From: Rhodoferax sp.
GTDB taxonomy: Bacteria > Pseudomonadota > Gammaproteobacteria > Burkholderiales > Burkholderiaceae_C
NCBI GenBank assembly: GCA_024235935.1
Contig: JACKLL010000016.1
Coordinates: forward strand, 10,086-74,085
Length of the DNA stretch: 64,000 nt
Direction: 5' to 3'
The notes under the pieces are model-generated. The model made no database searches. It saw only the letters and a list, made by a program, of their open reading frames with translations, and was not told where the DNA came from. Below are positions 1-8,879 of this stretch, one piece after another. The position numbers and the translations under genes are program-made. Positions within the stretch are counted from its first letter, which is position 1; each line of letters starts with the position of its first letter.

Positions 1-157
1 GGATGTTCACCTTGCGGGGCAGCCGCGGGCACACGCAGTGAACTTCGCTCTGTCCCCAACACTTCGTCGGATGTCCGGATGTTCACCTTGCGGGACAGCC
101 GCGGGCACACGCAGTGAACTTCGCTCTGTCCCCAACACTTCGTCGGGTGTCCGGATG
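1..157. repeat. 76-base tandem repeat, two full copies plus a stub
   Basis: Bases 1-76 and 77-152 are the same 76-base unit and differ at only two positions (19 against 95, and 71 against 147). A few bases of a third copy follow and run straight into the stop codon of the cupin gene. The window opens exactly at a unit boundary, so more copies may lie to the left. I see no protein that spans the copies convincingly. The near identity suggests a recent duplication or an array kept uniform by recombination. Confidence 0.9.
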
Positions 158-158
158 C

Positions 159-596
159 TCAGGCCGCGACGGCCGTCTTCCACGGCGTTGCCGCCGGCAC
201 CTCGCACACCGGATCCACATCCACCGACTTGAAATCCGCCGGCGACACGATTTCGAGGTACTCCATATCGGGCGAGTAGTCGAACAGGTAGTGGCGGATG
301 CCGGGGCGCTGGTGTACGCAGTCGCCGGCCTGCACCAGGGTCTCTTTGTCTTCGTACATGAAGCGGGCCCAGCCCTTGATCATGATCACGATCTGGAAAT
401 CCGCCTCATGTCGGTGCCAGCCGGTGCCTTCCTCTGGTGCCATGTTCGCCCTGACCAGGTGCGCAATGACCTTGCCGTTCGTGGCCGCGGCCACGCCGAG
501 GTCACGGTACAGAAAGAAATCGCGCAGTCCGCCGGATACATAGTCGGTATCACCGGGCTTGACGTGGGAAAACTGGGTATCCGATGGTTCTGGCAT
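159..596 (-). CDS. Small cupin-domain protein
   Basis: This is a 145-residue single-domain cupin. The first metal-binding motif is visible as GTGWHRHEADFQIV (two His and a Glu in the usual spacing). The second motif (GDCVHQRPGIRHY) supplies the later His ligands. Such proteins are metal-dependent dioxygenases, isomerases or sensors, and the sequence does not decide which. The ATG is preceded by a good ribosome site (GGAGG). The stop codon touches the 76-base repeat array. The downstream part of a possible operon with the dehydrogenase at 736-1686 is on the same strand, but the two genes are separated by 139 bases. Confidence 0.8.
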   Translation of the reverse strand: MPEPSDTQFSHVKPGDTDYVSGGLRDFFLYRDLGVAAATNGKVIAHLVRANMAPEEGTGWHRHEADFQIVIMIKGWARFMYEDKETLVQAGDCVHQRPGIRHYLFDYSPDMEYLEIVSPADFKSVDVDPVCEVPAATPWKTAVAA

Positions 597-735
597 GAGA
601 TCCTCCGTTCAGTGGCGGGGAGCGTGCGCCTGCAAAGTCCCCACGGCGTTCATGCAGGAACCGTTCCAGCCAGCGCGCACCATTTCCGATACCCGTGCCC
701 TGGGCGCCGAACGGAGAGGCGGGTGCGCGGTCGGA

Positions 736-1686
736 TCAGGCCTTGGGCCTGGTGGCGACCGTCGCGTGTCCGCCAAAGCCCTTGCGCATCAGCGACAGCA
801 GCTTGTTGCCGATGTCGGCCTTGCCCTGCGAGGAGAAGCGCGCCATCAGCGCGGCCGCAATCACCGGGACCGGTGTGCCCTGGCGGATCGATTCGTCGAC
901 GGTCCAGCGGCCTTCGCCGGAGTCGGCGACGACCGGGGCCACGGCGTCCAGGGCGCCCGGCTCCTGCAGCGCTGTCGTGGTCAGGTCGAGCAGCCATGAG
1001 CGCACCACGCTGCCATGGCGCCAGGTCTCGGCGATGGTGCCCAGGTCCGGCGTCAGGTCCGGTCGGCCCTGCATCAGCGCAAACCCCTCGGCAAAGGCCT
1101 GCATCATTCCGTATTCGATGCCGTTGTGGACCATCTTGGTGAAGTGTCCGGCCCCGCTCGGTCCGGCATGCACCCAGCCGCGGTCGGCTGCCGGTGCCAG
1201 GCATTGGAACAGTGGCCGTAGCGCGTCGATCGCCGCCGTTTCGCCGCCGGCCATCAGGCAATAGCCTTCCTTCAGGCCCCAGACGCCGCCCGACACGCCG
1301 CAGTCGACAAAATCGACGCCGCAGGCCTTCCAGTGCCGCGCACGCCGCTGCGAATCGAGGTAGTTGGCGTTGCCGCCGTCGACCAGCACGTCGCCGGGGG
1401 ACAGCAACGACTCCAGCGCCGTCAGCGTCTGTTCGGTGATCTCGCCTGCGGGCAGCATCAGCCAGACCAGCCGGCGGCCGGTCTGCGCCAGCACGCTGGC
1501 CGCGAGCGTCGGCTGCAACAGCACGCCGGGCTCATCCGCCAGCGCCTGGCGCGCATCTTCGGACGGGTCGAAGCCACAGACGGTGATGGCGCCGCGCGCA
1601 AGCCGGCGTGCCATGTTGGCACCCATGCGTCCGAGACCGACGATGGTGATGGCAGGGGAGGCGGAAGCAGCAGCAGGATTTGTCAT
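736..1686 (-). CDS. gnd: 6-phosphogluconate dehydrogenase, short decarboxylating type
   Basis: The 316-residue product would oxidise and decarboxylate 6-phosphogluconate to ribulose 5-phosphate in the cytosol. The dinucleotide-binding loop GLGRMGANMARRL is at about residues 17-29. The motif DCGVSGGVWG and the catalytic stretch KMVHNGIEYGMMQ, with Lys, His and Asn, follow. The length of about 300 residues fits the short, usually NAD-linked class rather than the roughly 470-residue enterobacterial enzyme. A related beta-hydroxyacid dehydrogenase is the main alternative, but the HNGIEYG motif favours 6PGDH. The neighbouring MFS carrier and aldo/keto reductase on the same strand may belong to a sugar-acid locus. 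Confidence 0.85.
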   Translation of the reverse strand: MTNPAAASASPAITIVGLGRMGANMARRLARGAITVCGFDPSEDARQALADEPGVLLQPTLAASVLAQTGRRLVWLMLPAGEITEQTLTALESLLSPGDVLVDGGNANYLDSQRRARHWKACGVDFVDCGVSGGVWGLKEGYCLMAGGETAAIDALRPLFQCLAPAADRGWVHAGPSGAGHFTKMVHNGIEYGMMQAFAEGFALMQGRPDLTPDLGTIAETWRHGSVVRSWLLDLTTTALQEPGALDAVAPVVADSGEGRWTVDESIRQGTPVPVIAAALMARFSSQGKADIGNKLLSLMRKGFGGHATVATRPKA

Positions 1687-1790
1687 GGTTGCAGGGTTTT
1701 TGGCCGCGCTGGCCGGTCAGCAACTGGCGCGGGATAGCGGGAAATGGGGATCGAAATGGCCATGTTACTGCGCTGAGTCCCCGGACCCGG

Positions 1791-3038
1791 TCAGGCTGCG
1801 ATCGGGCGTTGCGGGCGCACCGCAAAGAAAAACAGCATCGAGCCGCAGCCGGCGGTCAGTGCCAGCACGGTGAATCCGGTGCGGTAGTCGCCCGTCAGGT
1901 CCGCCAGCATGCCGGCAACCATGGGGCCGGCAATCTGGCCCAGCGCGATGATCACCGACGACAGGCCCAGGATCATGCCGATCGCGTTGCGGCCGAAATA
2001 GTCGGCCCGTATCGACTGCATCAAGGGTCCGCGCAGACCCCAGGCGATGCCATGCAGGATCGCGAACGCCGCCACCTGCGCCGGGTGCGTGGCATAGGTC
2101 AGCAGCAGCATTCCCACCATATGGCCCAGCATGCAGATCGCCGCCAGCATGCGCTTTTCGAACCGGTCGCCGATGGTGGCGCTCAGTCCCACGCCGATCA
2201 CCTGCCCGAAGGTCAGCACCATGATGAAGAACGCGGCCTGTGTCACGGAATAGCCCAGGCCCTCCTTCATGTGGGTGATGGCATGCACGTTGACCGCGGT
2301 GACCACCAGCAGTGCAAAACCGTGGCCCAGCGCGAGCAGCCAGAAGGCACGGGTATGCAGCGCCTGGCGCGCCGTGAATTCGGCGCGCCCACCCGGGCGC
2401 GGGGTCGTGACGGCGCCGGAGACAGCCGCCGGCATGGCGGCGATGGGCAAGCCGTCGACGGTCCAGCCGTGGTCCTGTGGACGCCAGCGGATGACCCGGG
2501 CCAGCGGCAGGCCGAGCACGATGATGATGACACCCGAGCCGAAGGCGGTGGCGCGCCATCCATAGGTGGCCATGCACCAGGCCACGACCGGCACCATCAC
2601 CCCACCGAGCGCCAGCCCCATGCTCATCGTCGACAGGGCGCGTGCCCGGTAGCGCTCGAACCACTGGATCAGTGCGACGGTCAGCGGAAAGTAACCGCCC
2701 AGACTGACACCGATGGCCATGGTCACGGCGCTGGCGTAGAACCCGCCCAGCGTCTGCACCTGGCTGAGCATCAGAAAACCGGCACCGAACACCAGCATGC
2801 CGACCTGCACCATGGCGCGCGGACCGAAGCGGTCCAGCAGCCAGCCCAGGGCGGGGCCGAGGATGGCGGTTTCGACCGACTGCAGCGCCGCCGCGCCCGA
2901 CAGGGCGGTCTTGCTCCAGCCGCGTTGTTCGGACAGGATCGCCACGTAGGCGCCGAATGACTGCATCAGCAGGGCGGACTGCAGGAACTGCAGAATGCCT
3001 GCTGCGCCGGCCATGCGCCAGCCGTAGTAGATCTTCAC
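1791..3038 (-). CDS. MFS transporter, 12-TM
   Basis: The 415-residue hydrophobic protein has about twelve membrane segments. It opens with YYGWRMAGAAG, which is typical of the oxalate/formate and monocarboxylate-type MFS carriers. The cytoplasmic loop after TM2 reads GWLLDRFGPRAM, the usual MFS motif A region. A GTG codon is the likely start. The substrate cannot be read from the sequence. The carrier lies between a 6-phosphogluconate dehydrogenase and an aldo/keto reductase on the same strand, so a small organic or sugar acid is a reasonable guess. Confidence 0.8.
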   Translation of the reverse strand: MKIYYGWRMAGAAGILQFLQSALLMQSFGAYVAILSEQRGWSKTALSGAAALQSVETAILGPALGWLLDRFGPRAMVQVGMLVFGAGFLMLSQVQTLGGFYASAVTMAIGVSLGGYFPLTVALIQWFERYRARALSTMSMGLALGGVMVPVVAWCMATYGWRATAFGSGVIIIVLGLPLARVIRWRPQDHGWTVDGLPIAAMPAAVSGAVTTPRPGGRAEFTARQALHTRAFWLLALGHGFALLVVTAVNVHAITHMKEGLGYSVTQAAFFIMVLTFGQVIGVGLSATIGDRFEKRMLAAICMLGHMVGMLLLTYATHPAQVAAFAILHGIAWGLRGPLMQSIRADYFGRNAIGMILGLSSVIIALGQIAGPMVAGMLADLTGDYRTGFTVLALTAGCGSMLFFFAVRPQRPIAA

Positions 3039-3064
3039 GCGGGGACTTGCGCTGCGTTTGCGGG

Positions 3065-4078
3065 TCAGGCCCGGGTGGTGGCGAAGCGTCCGGTCAGGGG
3101 ATAGGCCGGATCGGTGAAGCCCGGGGTCGACGGATGGCCTGACGGGACCAGCGTGTCGACCAGGGCCTCATCCTCGGCGCTGAGCTGGAAATCGACCGCC
3201 GGCAGGTAGTCCTGCCACTGCGCCAGCGTGCGCGGCCCGGCGATCACCGCGCTCAGGGCGCCGTTGGCCAGCACCCAGGCGGTGGCGAACTGCGCCAGTG
3301 TCACGCCGCGCGATTGCGCGTGTCGGGCCAGGGTCTGGGCGATCACCAGCGATTCCTGGCGGAACTCGGTCTCGACCATGCGCTTGTCGGCGCGTCCGGC
3401 CCGGCTGGAGGGGTCCGGCGCGGCGCCCGGCTGGTACTTGCCGGTCAGCACGCCGCGCGCGATCGGGCTGTACGAGGCCACGCCGATGCCGTAGTGGTGG
3501 CAGGCCGGCAGGATCTCGACCTCCGGCATGCGGTTGAGCAGGTTGTAGTAGGGCTGGCAGACCACCGGCGCCGGCACGCCGAGCTGGCCGGCCAGGCGGA
3601 CGATTTCGGCAATGCGCCAGCCGCGGAAGTTCGACACGCCCCAGTAGCGGATCTTGCCGGCCCGTACCATGTCGCCCATGGCGCGCAGCGCCTCCTCGAG
3701 GTCCATGCCCGGGATGTCACGGTGCATGTAGCAGATGTCGATGTAGTCGGTCTGCAGCCGGCCCAGGCTGGCATCGACTTCGCGCAGCATCCAGCTGCGC
3801 GAATAGCCGCCCTCGTTGACGCGCGCGGACATGGGGTTGCCCAGCTTGCTCGCCAGCACCCAGTCATGGCGCTGGTCCCGCAGCAGGCTGCCGACCATCT
3901 GTTCGGATGCGCCTTTGGTGTACACGTCCGCGGTATCGATGAAGTTGACGCCGTTGGCACGGGCATCGGCGACGATGCGCCCGGCTTCGTCCTGGGCCGT
4001 CTGGTCGCCGAACATCATGGCGCCCAGGCACAGGGTGGAGACTTTCAGATTGCTTTTTCCGAGATTGCGGTATTGCAT
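3065..4078 (-). CDS. Aldo/keto reductase
   Basis: This 337-residue NADPH-dependent oxidoreductase has the aldo/keto reductase barrel. The catalytic tetrad is visible: Asp and Tyr in FIDTADVYTKGASE, Lys in VLASKLG and His in DICYMHRD. The N-terminus MQYRNLGKSNLKVSTLCLG is the family standard, so I start at the ATG at 4076-4078 and not at the upstream ATG that adds 19 unrelated residues. The gene begins only 26 bases before the end of the MFS gene (3038 against 3065), so the two are probably co-transcribed. The substrate is unknown. Confidence 0.88.
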   Translation of the reverse strand: MQYRNLGKSNLKVSTLCLGAMMFGDQTAQDEAGRIVADARANGVNFIDTADVYTKGASEQMVGSLLRDQRHDWVLASKLGNPMSARVNEGGYSRSWMLREVDASLGRLQTDYIDICYMHRDIPGMDLEEALRAMGDMVRAGKIRYWGVSNFRGWRIAEIVRLAGQLGVPAPVVCQPYYNLLNRMPEVEILPACHHYGIGVASYSPIARGVLTGKYQPGAAPDPSSRAGRADKRMVETEFRQESLVIAQTLARHAQSRGVTLAQFATAWVLANGALSAVIAGPRTLAQWQDYLPAVDFQLSAEDEALVDTLVPSGHPSTPGFTDPAYPLTGRFATTRA

Positions 4079-4159
4079 AGTGTGCGCTCGCGAGCGGTAG
4101 TCGGGGGAGACCCCGAGTGTTACAGAAATGCGCACGGCGGGTGGGCGGGCCTCTTGGAA

Positions 4160-4188
4160 TTGGCGCTGTCATCCCCAAGTCCTAGAAT
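4160..4188 (+). promoter_or_regulatory. Sigma-70 type promoter of gshA
   Basis: TTGGCG at 4160-4165 and TAGAAT at 4183-4188 are separated by 17 bases. This places a transcript start near 4195 and a leader of about 32 bases before the gshA ATG at 4227. It is the best spaced promoter I see in the window. Confidence 0.55.
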
Positions 4189-4226
4189 GGCTCGGCATTT
4201 TCCAGCTACTGTTACAAGTCAATCGC

Positions 4227-5504
4227 ATGGTCCCACACCTCGTCACGGCGCTCACCGGCCCGATCAATGAACTGGAGCAGCGCGTGCTGGACTCGATGCC
4301 CGCCATCGAGCGCTGGTTCCGGCTCGAATGGATGGAGCACACGCCGCCGTTCTACAGTTCGGTCGATATCCGCAACGCAGGCTTCAAGCTCGCCCCGGTC
4401 GATACCAATCTGTACCCCAGCGGCTGGCAGAACCTGACCGCACCGATGATGCCGCTGGCCGTGCAGGCGGCCATGGCGGCGATCGAGAAGATCTGCCCCG
4501 AGGCGCGCAACCTGCTCATCATTCCCGAGAACGCGACCAAGGACAGCTTCTACCTGGCCGGCGTGGCGCAGTTGCAGCGCATCTTTCACATGGCGGGCAT
4601 GAACGTGCGCGTGGGCTCGATCAACCCGGAGATCAAGAAGGTCACGACCATCGAACTGCCCAACGGGGAGAAGGTGCGTCTGGAGCCGGTGATCCGGACC
4701 AAGCGCCGGCTCGGCGTCAAGGATTTCGACCCCTGCACCATTTTGCTCAACAACGACCTCAGTGCCGGCGTGCCCGGCATCCTGGAGGAGATCCACGAGC
4801 AGTACCTGTTGCCGCCCTTGCACGCCGGCTGGTTCACCCGCCGCAAGAGCCGCCATTCGCAGAGCTACGAAGAAGTGTCCAAGCGCTTTGGCAAGCTGCT
4901 GGGCGTAGACCCCTGGCTGATCAATCCGATGTTCAACAAATGCGGCGAGGTCGACCTGTCCAACGACGCCGGCATGGAGTGCCTGACGACCAATGTCGAC
5001 GCCTTGCTGACCAAGATCCGGCGCAAGTACAAGGAATACGGCATCAACGAGAAGCCGTTCGTGGTCATCAAGGCCGACAACAGCAGCACCGGCTTCGGCA
5101 TCACCACGGTGCGCGACGTCAAGGACCTGGCCCGGCTGCGCAGCACGTCCAAGTCCCGTTCCTCGGCGCCCCTGGAGGTGATCGTGCAGGAAGGCGTGCT
5201 CACCAACGAGCGCATGAACGATGCCATGGCCGAGCCGGTGGTCTACATGGTCGACCGTTACGTGGTCGGGGGCTTTTACCGTGTGCATGCGGGTCGGGGC
5301 AGCGACGAGAATCTCAATGCGCCGGGTTCCAGCTATGTGCCACTGGCATTTGCCGAGAGTACGCACTTACCTCAGCCTGGTGTGCGGGCCGGCGCCAGTG
5401 CACCGAACCGGTTCTACATGTACGGCGTGATCGGCCGGCTGGCGATGCTGGCGGCCAGTTACGAGCTCGAAGCCACCGACCCGGATGCCGAGGTCTACGA
5501 CTGA
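4227..5504 (+). CDS. gshA: Glutamate--cysteine ligase (first step of glutathione synthesis)
   Basis: The 425-residue product joins glutamate and cysteine using ATP. It belongs to the Acidithiobacillus/betaproteobacterial family, which is unrelated in sequence to E. coli GshA. Recognised stretches are SVDIRNAGFKLAPVDTNLYP near the N-terminus, NATKDSFYL, and the ATP-grasp-like VVIKADNSSTGFGITTVRD in the second half. The ATG at 4227 starts the family-standard N-terminus MVPHLVTALTGP. The longer frame upstream adds 33 residues overlapping the promoter. The partner gshB lies 6 kb downstream, so the two glutathione genes are dispersed on the same strand. Confidence 0.9.
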   Translation: MVPHLVTALTGPINELEQRVLDSMPAIERWFRLEWMEHTPPFYSSVDIRNAGFKLAPVDTNLYPSGWQNLTAPMMPLAVQAAMAAIEKICPEARNLLIIPENATKDSFYLAGVAQLQRIFHMAGMNVRVGSINPEIKKVTTIELPNGEKVRLEPVIRTKRRLGVKDFDPCTILLNNDLSAGVPGILEEIHEQYLLPPLHAGWFTRRKSRHSQSYEEVSKRFGKLLGVDPWLINPMFNKCGEVDLSNDAGMECLTTNVDALLTKIRRKYKEYGINEKPFVVIKADNSSTGFGITTVRDVKDLARLRSTSKSRSSAPLEVIVQEGVLTNERMNDAMAEPVVYMVDRYVVGGFYRVHAGRGSDENLNAPGSSYVPLAFAESTHLPQPGVRAGASAPNRFYMYGVIGRLAMLAASYELEATDPDAEVYD

Positions 5505-5515
5505 GCCTGGGTCAG

Positions 5516-5538
5516 TTGTTGCGCCGCAACAAAGTTGC
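5516..5538 (+). other. Overlapping inverted repeats upstream of kup
   Basis: TTGTTGCG (5516-5523) pairs with CGCAACAA (5525-5532) around a single base. The same right arm also pairs as GCAAC (5526-5530) with GTTGC (5534-5538). The two hairpins cannot form together. There is no U tract, so it is not a standard terminator of gshA. It could be a protein operator. Confidence 0.4.
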
Positions 5539-5652
5539 ATGAATCTGGCGCTTTAGAGTCGACTATCCGCTGACGGCCTGCATGCGCAGGCGCACAATGG
5601 CGACCTTGATTTGACGCAAATCCGGCGCAGCACGAAGCGCCGGGCCCAACTT

Positions 5653-7521
5653 TTGTCCACTTCCAAATCCTCTCTCGCCGCGCTGACGGTTGGCGCGGTC
5701 GGTGTCGTCTACGGCGACATCGGCACCAGTGTGTTGTATGCGATGAAGGAGGTGTTCAATTCCGGACACGTCCCGTTCACGCCCGAAAACGTCTACGGCA
5801 TCCTGTCGATCTTCTTCTGGACGCTGACCACCATCGTGTCGGTCAAGTACGTGGTGCTGGTGCTGCGTGCCGACAACAATGGCGAGGGCGGGCTGGTGGC
5901 CATGCTGGCGCTGGCGTCACAGGCCGTCAAGGGCAGCCCGCGCCTGCGCAGCGTGCTGCTGACGGTGGGCATCTTCGGCACGGCCCTGTTCTACGGTGAC
6001 GGCGTGATCACGCCGGCGATCTCGGTGCTGTCGGCGGTCGAGGGTCTGGAAGTCGTGTCGCCGACCTTCAAGACCTACGTGATACCGCTGACACTGGTCA
6101 TCCTGTTCGTGCTGTTTGCGGTGCAGAAGCGGGGCACCGGCGGCATCGGCAAATTCTTCGGCCCGATCACGCTGGTGTGGTTCGCCATCATCGCGGTGCT
6201 GGGTGTGATGCATATCTGGCACGACCCGGCCATCCTGTTCGCCGTCAGTCCGCACTACGCGCTCGGCTTCATCATCGACAACCCGCTGGTGACCTTCATC
6301 ATCCTGGGCGCCGTCGTGCTGTGTGTCACCGGTGCCGAGGCGCTGTACGCCGACCTCGGCCACTTCGGCAAGAAGCCGATCCGCCTGGCCTGGTTCTCGG
6401 TCGTGATGCCGGCGCTGACGCTGAACTACTTCGGCCAGGGCGCCCTGTTGCTGCGTTATCCCGAGACGGTCAAGAACCCGTTCTTCCTGATGGCGCCCGA
6501 CTGGGCCCTGATCCCGCTGGTGATCCTGGCCACGATGGCCACGGTGATCGCCTCGCAGGCCCTGATCACCGGCGCGTTCAGCGTGACCAAGCAGGTCATC
6601 CAGCTCGGCTACCTGCCGCGCCTGGATGTGCAGCACACCAGCGTACGCGACACCGGCCAGATCTACATGCCGCTGGTCAACTGGGGCCTGTTCGCGACCA
6701 TCGTGATGGCGGTCGTGCTGTTCCGCTCGTCGAGCAACCTGGCATCGGCCTACGGCATTGCCGTATGCACCGACATGCTGATCACGACCATCCTGACCTT
6801 CTACGTGATCCGCTACAAGTGGAACTACCCGCTGCTGCTGTGCATTGCCGCGACCAGCGTGTTCTTCGTCGTGGACTTCACCTTCTTCGCATCCAACCTG
6901 ATGAAACTGTTCGAGGGTGGCTGGTTCCCGCTGGTCATCGGCGGCACGGTGTTCACGCTGATGGTCACATGGAAGGAGGGCCGGCGCCTGCTCAACGAAG
7001 CCCTGCGGGCCGACGCGATCGACCTGAAGGACTTCCTGGACGCCGTGTTCATCAGTCCGCCGACCCGTGTCGACGGCACGGCCGTGTTCCTGACGGCCGA
7101 TATCGGCACCGTCCCCAACGCGATGCTGCACAACCTCAAGCACAACAAGGTGCTGCACGAAAACAACCTGTTCGTGACGGTGCGGACCCATGAGGTGCCG
7201 TGGATCGGCCTGGACAAGCGCATCGAGATCGAGTCGCTGGGCCGCAACTGCTGGCAGGTCGTGATCAACTACGGATTCAAGAACGACCCGGACCTGCCCA
7301 AGGCCTTGCAGCAGATGCGCGGGCGCGGCTGCGAACTCGAGGTCATGACGACCAGCTACTTCCTGTCCCGCGACACCGTGGTGCCCACCATCGGCAGCGG
7401 CATGGCGCAATGGCGCGAGAAGCTGTTCGCGCAGATGCACCGCAACGCCGGCGCCGCCGCCGACTTCCTGAACCTGCCCAGCAACGCCGTGGTCGAACTG
7501 GGCTCCAAGGTCGAGATCTGA
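5653..7521 (+). CDS. kup: Low-affinity potassium transporter Kup
   Basis: The protein (622 residues from this start) is a KUP/HAK-family K+/H+ symporter of the inner membrane. It has about twelve membrane segments followed by a C-terminal cytosolic part of some 170 residues. The signature GVVYGDIGTSVLYAMKEVF lies at the first membrane helix. GDGVITPAISVLSAVEG and the charged GAEALYADLGHFG are also typical. I prefer the TTG at 5653, because the encoded LSTSKSSLAAL matches the usual N-terminus and a CACAAT -10 box sits at 5593-5598. A TTG at 5611 in the same frame would add 14 residues. Confidence 0.92.
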   Translation: MSTSKSSLAALTVGAVGVVYGDIGTSVLYAMKEVFNSGHVPFTPENVYGILSIFFWTLTTIVSVKYVVLVLRADNNGEGGLVAMLALASQAVKGSPRLRSVLLTVGIFGTALFYGDGVITPAISVLSAVEGLEVVSPTFKTYVIPLTLVILFVLFAVQKRGTGGIGKFFGPITLVWFAIIAVLGVMHIWHDPAILFAVSPHYALGFIIDNPLVTFIILGAVVLCVTGAEALYADLGHFGKKPIRLAWFSVVMPALTLNYFGQGALLLRYPETVKNPFFLMAPDWALIPLVILATMATVIASQALITGAFSVTKQVIQLGYLPRLDVQHTSVRDTGQIYMPLVNWGLFATIVMAVVLFRSSSNLASAYGIAVCTDMLITTILTFYVIRYKWNYPLLLCIAATSVFFVVDFTFFASNLMKLFEGGWFPLVIGGTVFTLMVTWKEGRRLLNEALRADAIDLKDFLDAVFISPPTRVDGTAVFLTADIGTVPNAMLHNLKHNKVLHENNLFVTVRTHEVPWIGLDKRIEIESLGRNCWQVVINYGFKNDPDLPKALQQMRGRGCELEVMTTSYFLSRDTVVPTIGSGMAQWREKLFAQMHRNAGAAADFLNLPSNAVVELGSKVEI

Positions 7522-7543
7522 GCCCTGGGCCCGGCGGCTCCGA

Positions 7544-8515
7544 TCAGGCGCCGCCCTTGCTCTGGGGGCGGGCGGGCGCACTGCGCACGCTGAGCCACAT
7601 CGTCAACGCCAGCACACTGACCACGACGCCGAGCGAGACCATCACGGGGATCTTGAAGACGTCGACCAGGCACATCTTGGTTCCGATGAAGACCAGCACG
7701 ACCGCCAGGCCGTAGTTGAGCAGGTGGAACTTGCCAGCCACCGCGGCCAGCAGGAAGTACATGGCGCGCAGGCCCAGGATGGCGAACACATTGCTGGTGA
7801 GCACGATGAACGGGTCGCTGGTGATGGCGAAGATCGCAGGAATCGAGTCGACGGCAAAGATCACGTCGGTCAGCGCAATCATGCAGATCACCATGAACAG
7901 CGGCGTGGCGATCCTGCGGCCGTTCTCCAGGGTCCAGAACTTCTCGCCGTCGTAGTCGCGGCTCACCGGCAGGACGCGGCGCAGCAGTTTCAGCGCCGGG
8001 TTTTCGTCCAGGTCCGGCTCCTGGCCGGCGGCCCACCACATCTTGACGCCGGTCAGGATCAGGAAGGCGCCGAACAGATACAGGATCCAGTGAAACTGCG
8101 CCAGCAGCCAGCCACCGACCAGGATCATGATGGTGCGCAGCACGATGGCACCGATGATGCCGATCATCAGCACCCGCTTCTGGTACTGCGCCGGCACGGC
8201 GAAGTAGCTGAAGATCATCAGGAACACGAAGATGTTGTCGACCGCCAGCGACTTCTCGATCAGATACCCGGTCAGAAACTCCAGCGAGGTGGTGTTGGCC
8301 TGCGCGATGGAGCCGGTCTCGTGGCGAACCGCCCACCACAGCAGACCGTTGAACAGAAAGCTCAGCGCAATCCAGACCAGTGACCAGTTGAGCGCCTCGC
8401 GGATGCCGATGGCGTGCGCGCCCTGCTTGCGCAGCACGACGAAATCCACGAACAGGGAGACCAGGACGATGGCGGCAAAGGTGGCCCAGAGCCACAGGGG
8501 GGCGACAGTCGGCAT
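7544..8515 (-). CDS. alx: Alx/TerC-family membrane protein, probable manganese exporter
   Basis: This 323-residue protein has about nine membrane helices. The acidic membrane motifs of the TerC family are present: EKSLAVDNIFVF and ALTDVIFAVDSIPAI. Length and motifs match E. coli Alx, which is known to act in Mn2+ homeostasis and export. The ATG at 8513-8515 gives the family start MPTVAPLWLWATF. The frame runs 75 codons upstream, but that part is the riboswitch. The yybP-ykoY leader directly upstream is strong independent support for a manganese role. The gene converges on kup with only 22 bases between them. Confidence 0.9.
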   Translation of the reverse strand: MPTVAPLWLWATFAAIVLVSLFVDFVVLRKQGAHAIGIREALNWSLVWIALSFLFNGLLWWAVRHETGSIAQANTTSLEFLTGYLIEKSLAVDNIFVFLMIFSYFAVPAQYQKRVLMIGIIGAIVLRTIMILVGGWLLAQFHWILYLFGAFLILTGVKMWWAAGQEPDLDENPALKLLRRVLPVSRDYDGEKFWTLENGRRIATPLFMVICMIALTDVIFAVDSIPAIFAITSDPFIVLTSNVFAILGLRAMYFLLAAVAGKFHLLNYGLAVVLVFIGTKMCLVDVFKIPVMVSLGVVVSVLALTMWLSVRSAPARPQSKGGA

Positions 8516-8700
8516 GACAAGACCTTGAAAAGAAAAGTGGGCAACTTTTCCGAAGGTCTTGCGGGAGAGCGCCTTGCACCGGCGCCTCAGCATGTTCCGG
8601 CTGGCCTGGCGCACAGGGCGTCGGGCGCAACGGATTGACGAAACATGCAACCTGTCGCCTGGCGGCGCCAGGGCTGCTACTCCCCTTGCGGATGGAATGA
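8516..8700 (-). ncRNA. yybP-ykoY (Mn2+) riboswitch with ribosome-site-sequestering hairpin
   Basis: Read on the minus strand, the leader contains the hallmark GCAAGGGGAGTAGC of yybP-ykoY riboswitches (about 8676-8689). GC-rich paired segments follow. Just before the start codon there is a long hairpin: AAGACCTT (8560-8553) pairs with AAGGTCTT (8526-8519), and inside it GAAAAGT (8550-8544) pairs with ACTTTTC (8538-8532). The 3' arm holds AAGG, the ribosome site, seven bases before the ATG. The known family senses Mn2+; translational control by hiding this site is my inference. Bases 8701-8879, upstream, hold no gene that I can support and presumably the promoter. Confidence 0.85.
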
Positions 8701-8879
8701 GTTTCGCACCTTGGCAGATTTCCCCGCAGCCAGTGGGCAAATGCAGGCCCGACCATCGTAGCGCAAGGCCCGTCTGCCCAGGCGCGGCGGATTCTCAAAG
8801 GGGCAGCAGCGGATTGACGGGCATGGCAGAACACACGGCGATTGACATCAGCCGGCGGGACATTCGCCCTGAGCGCGCG

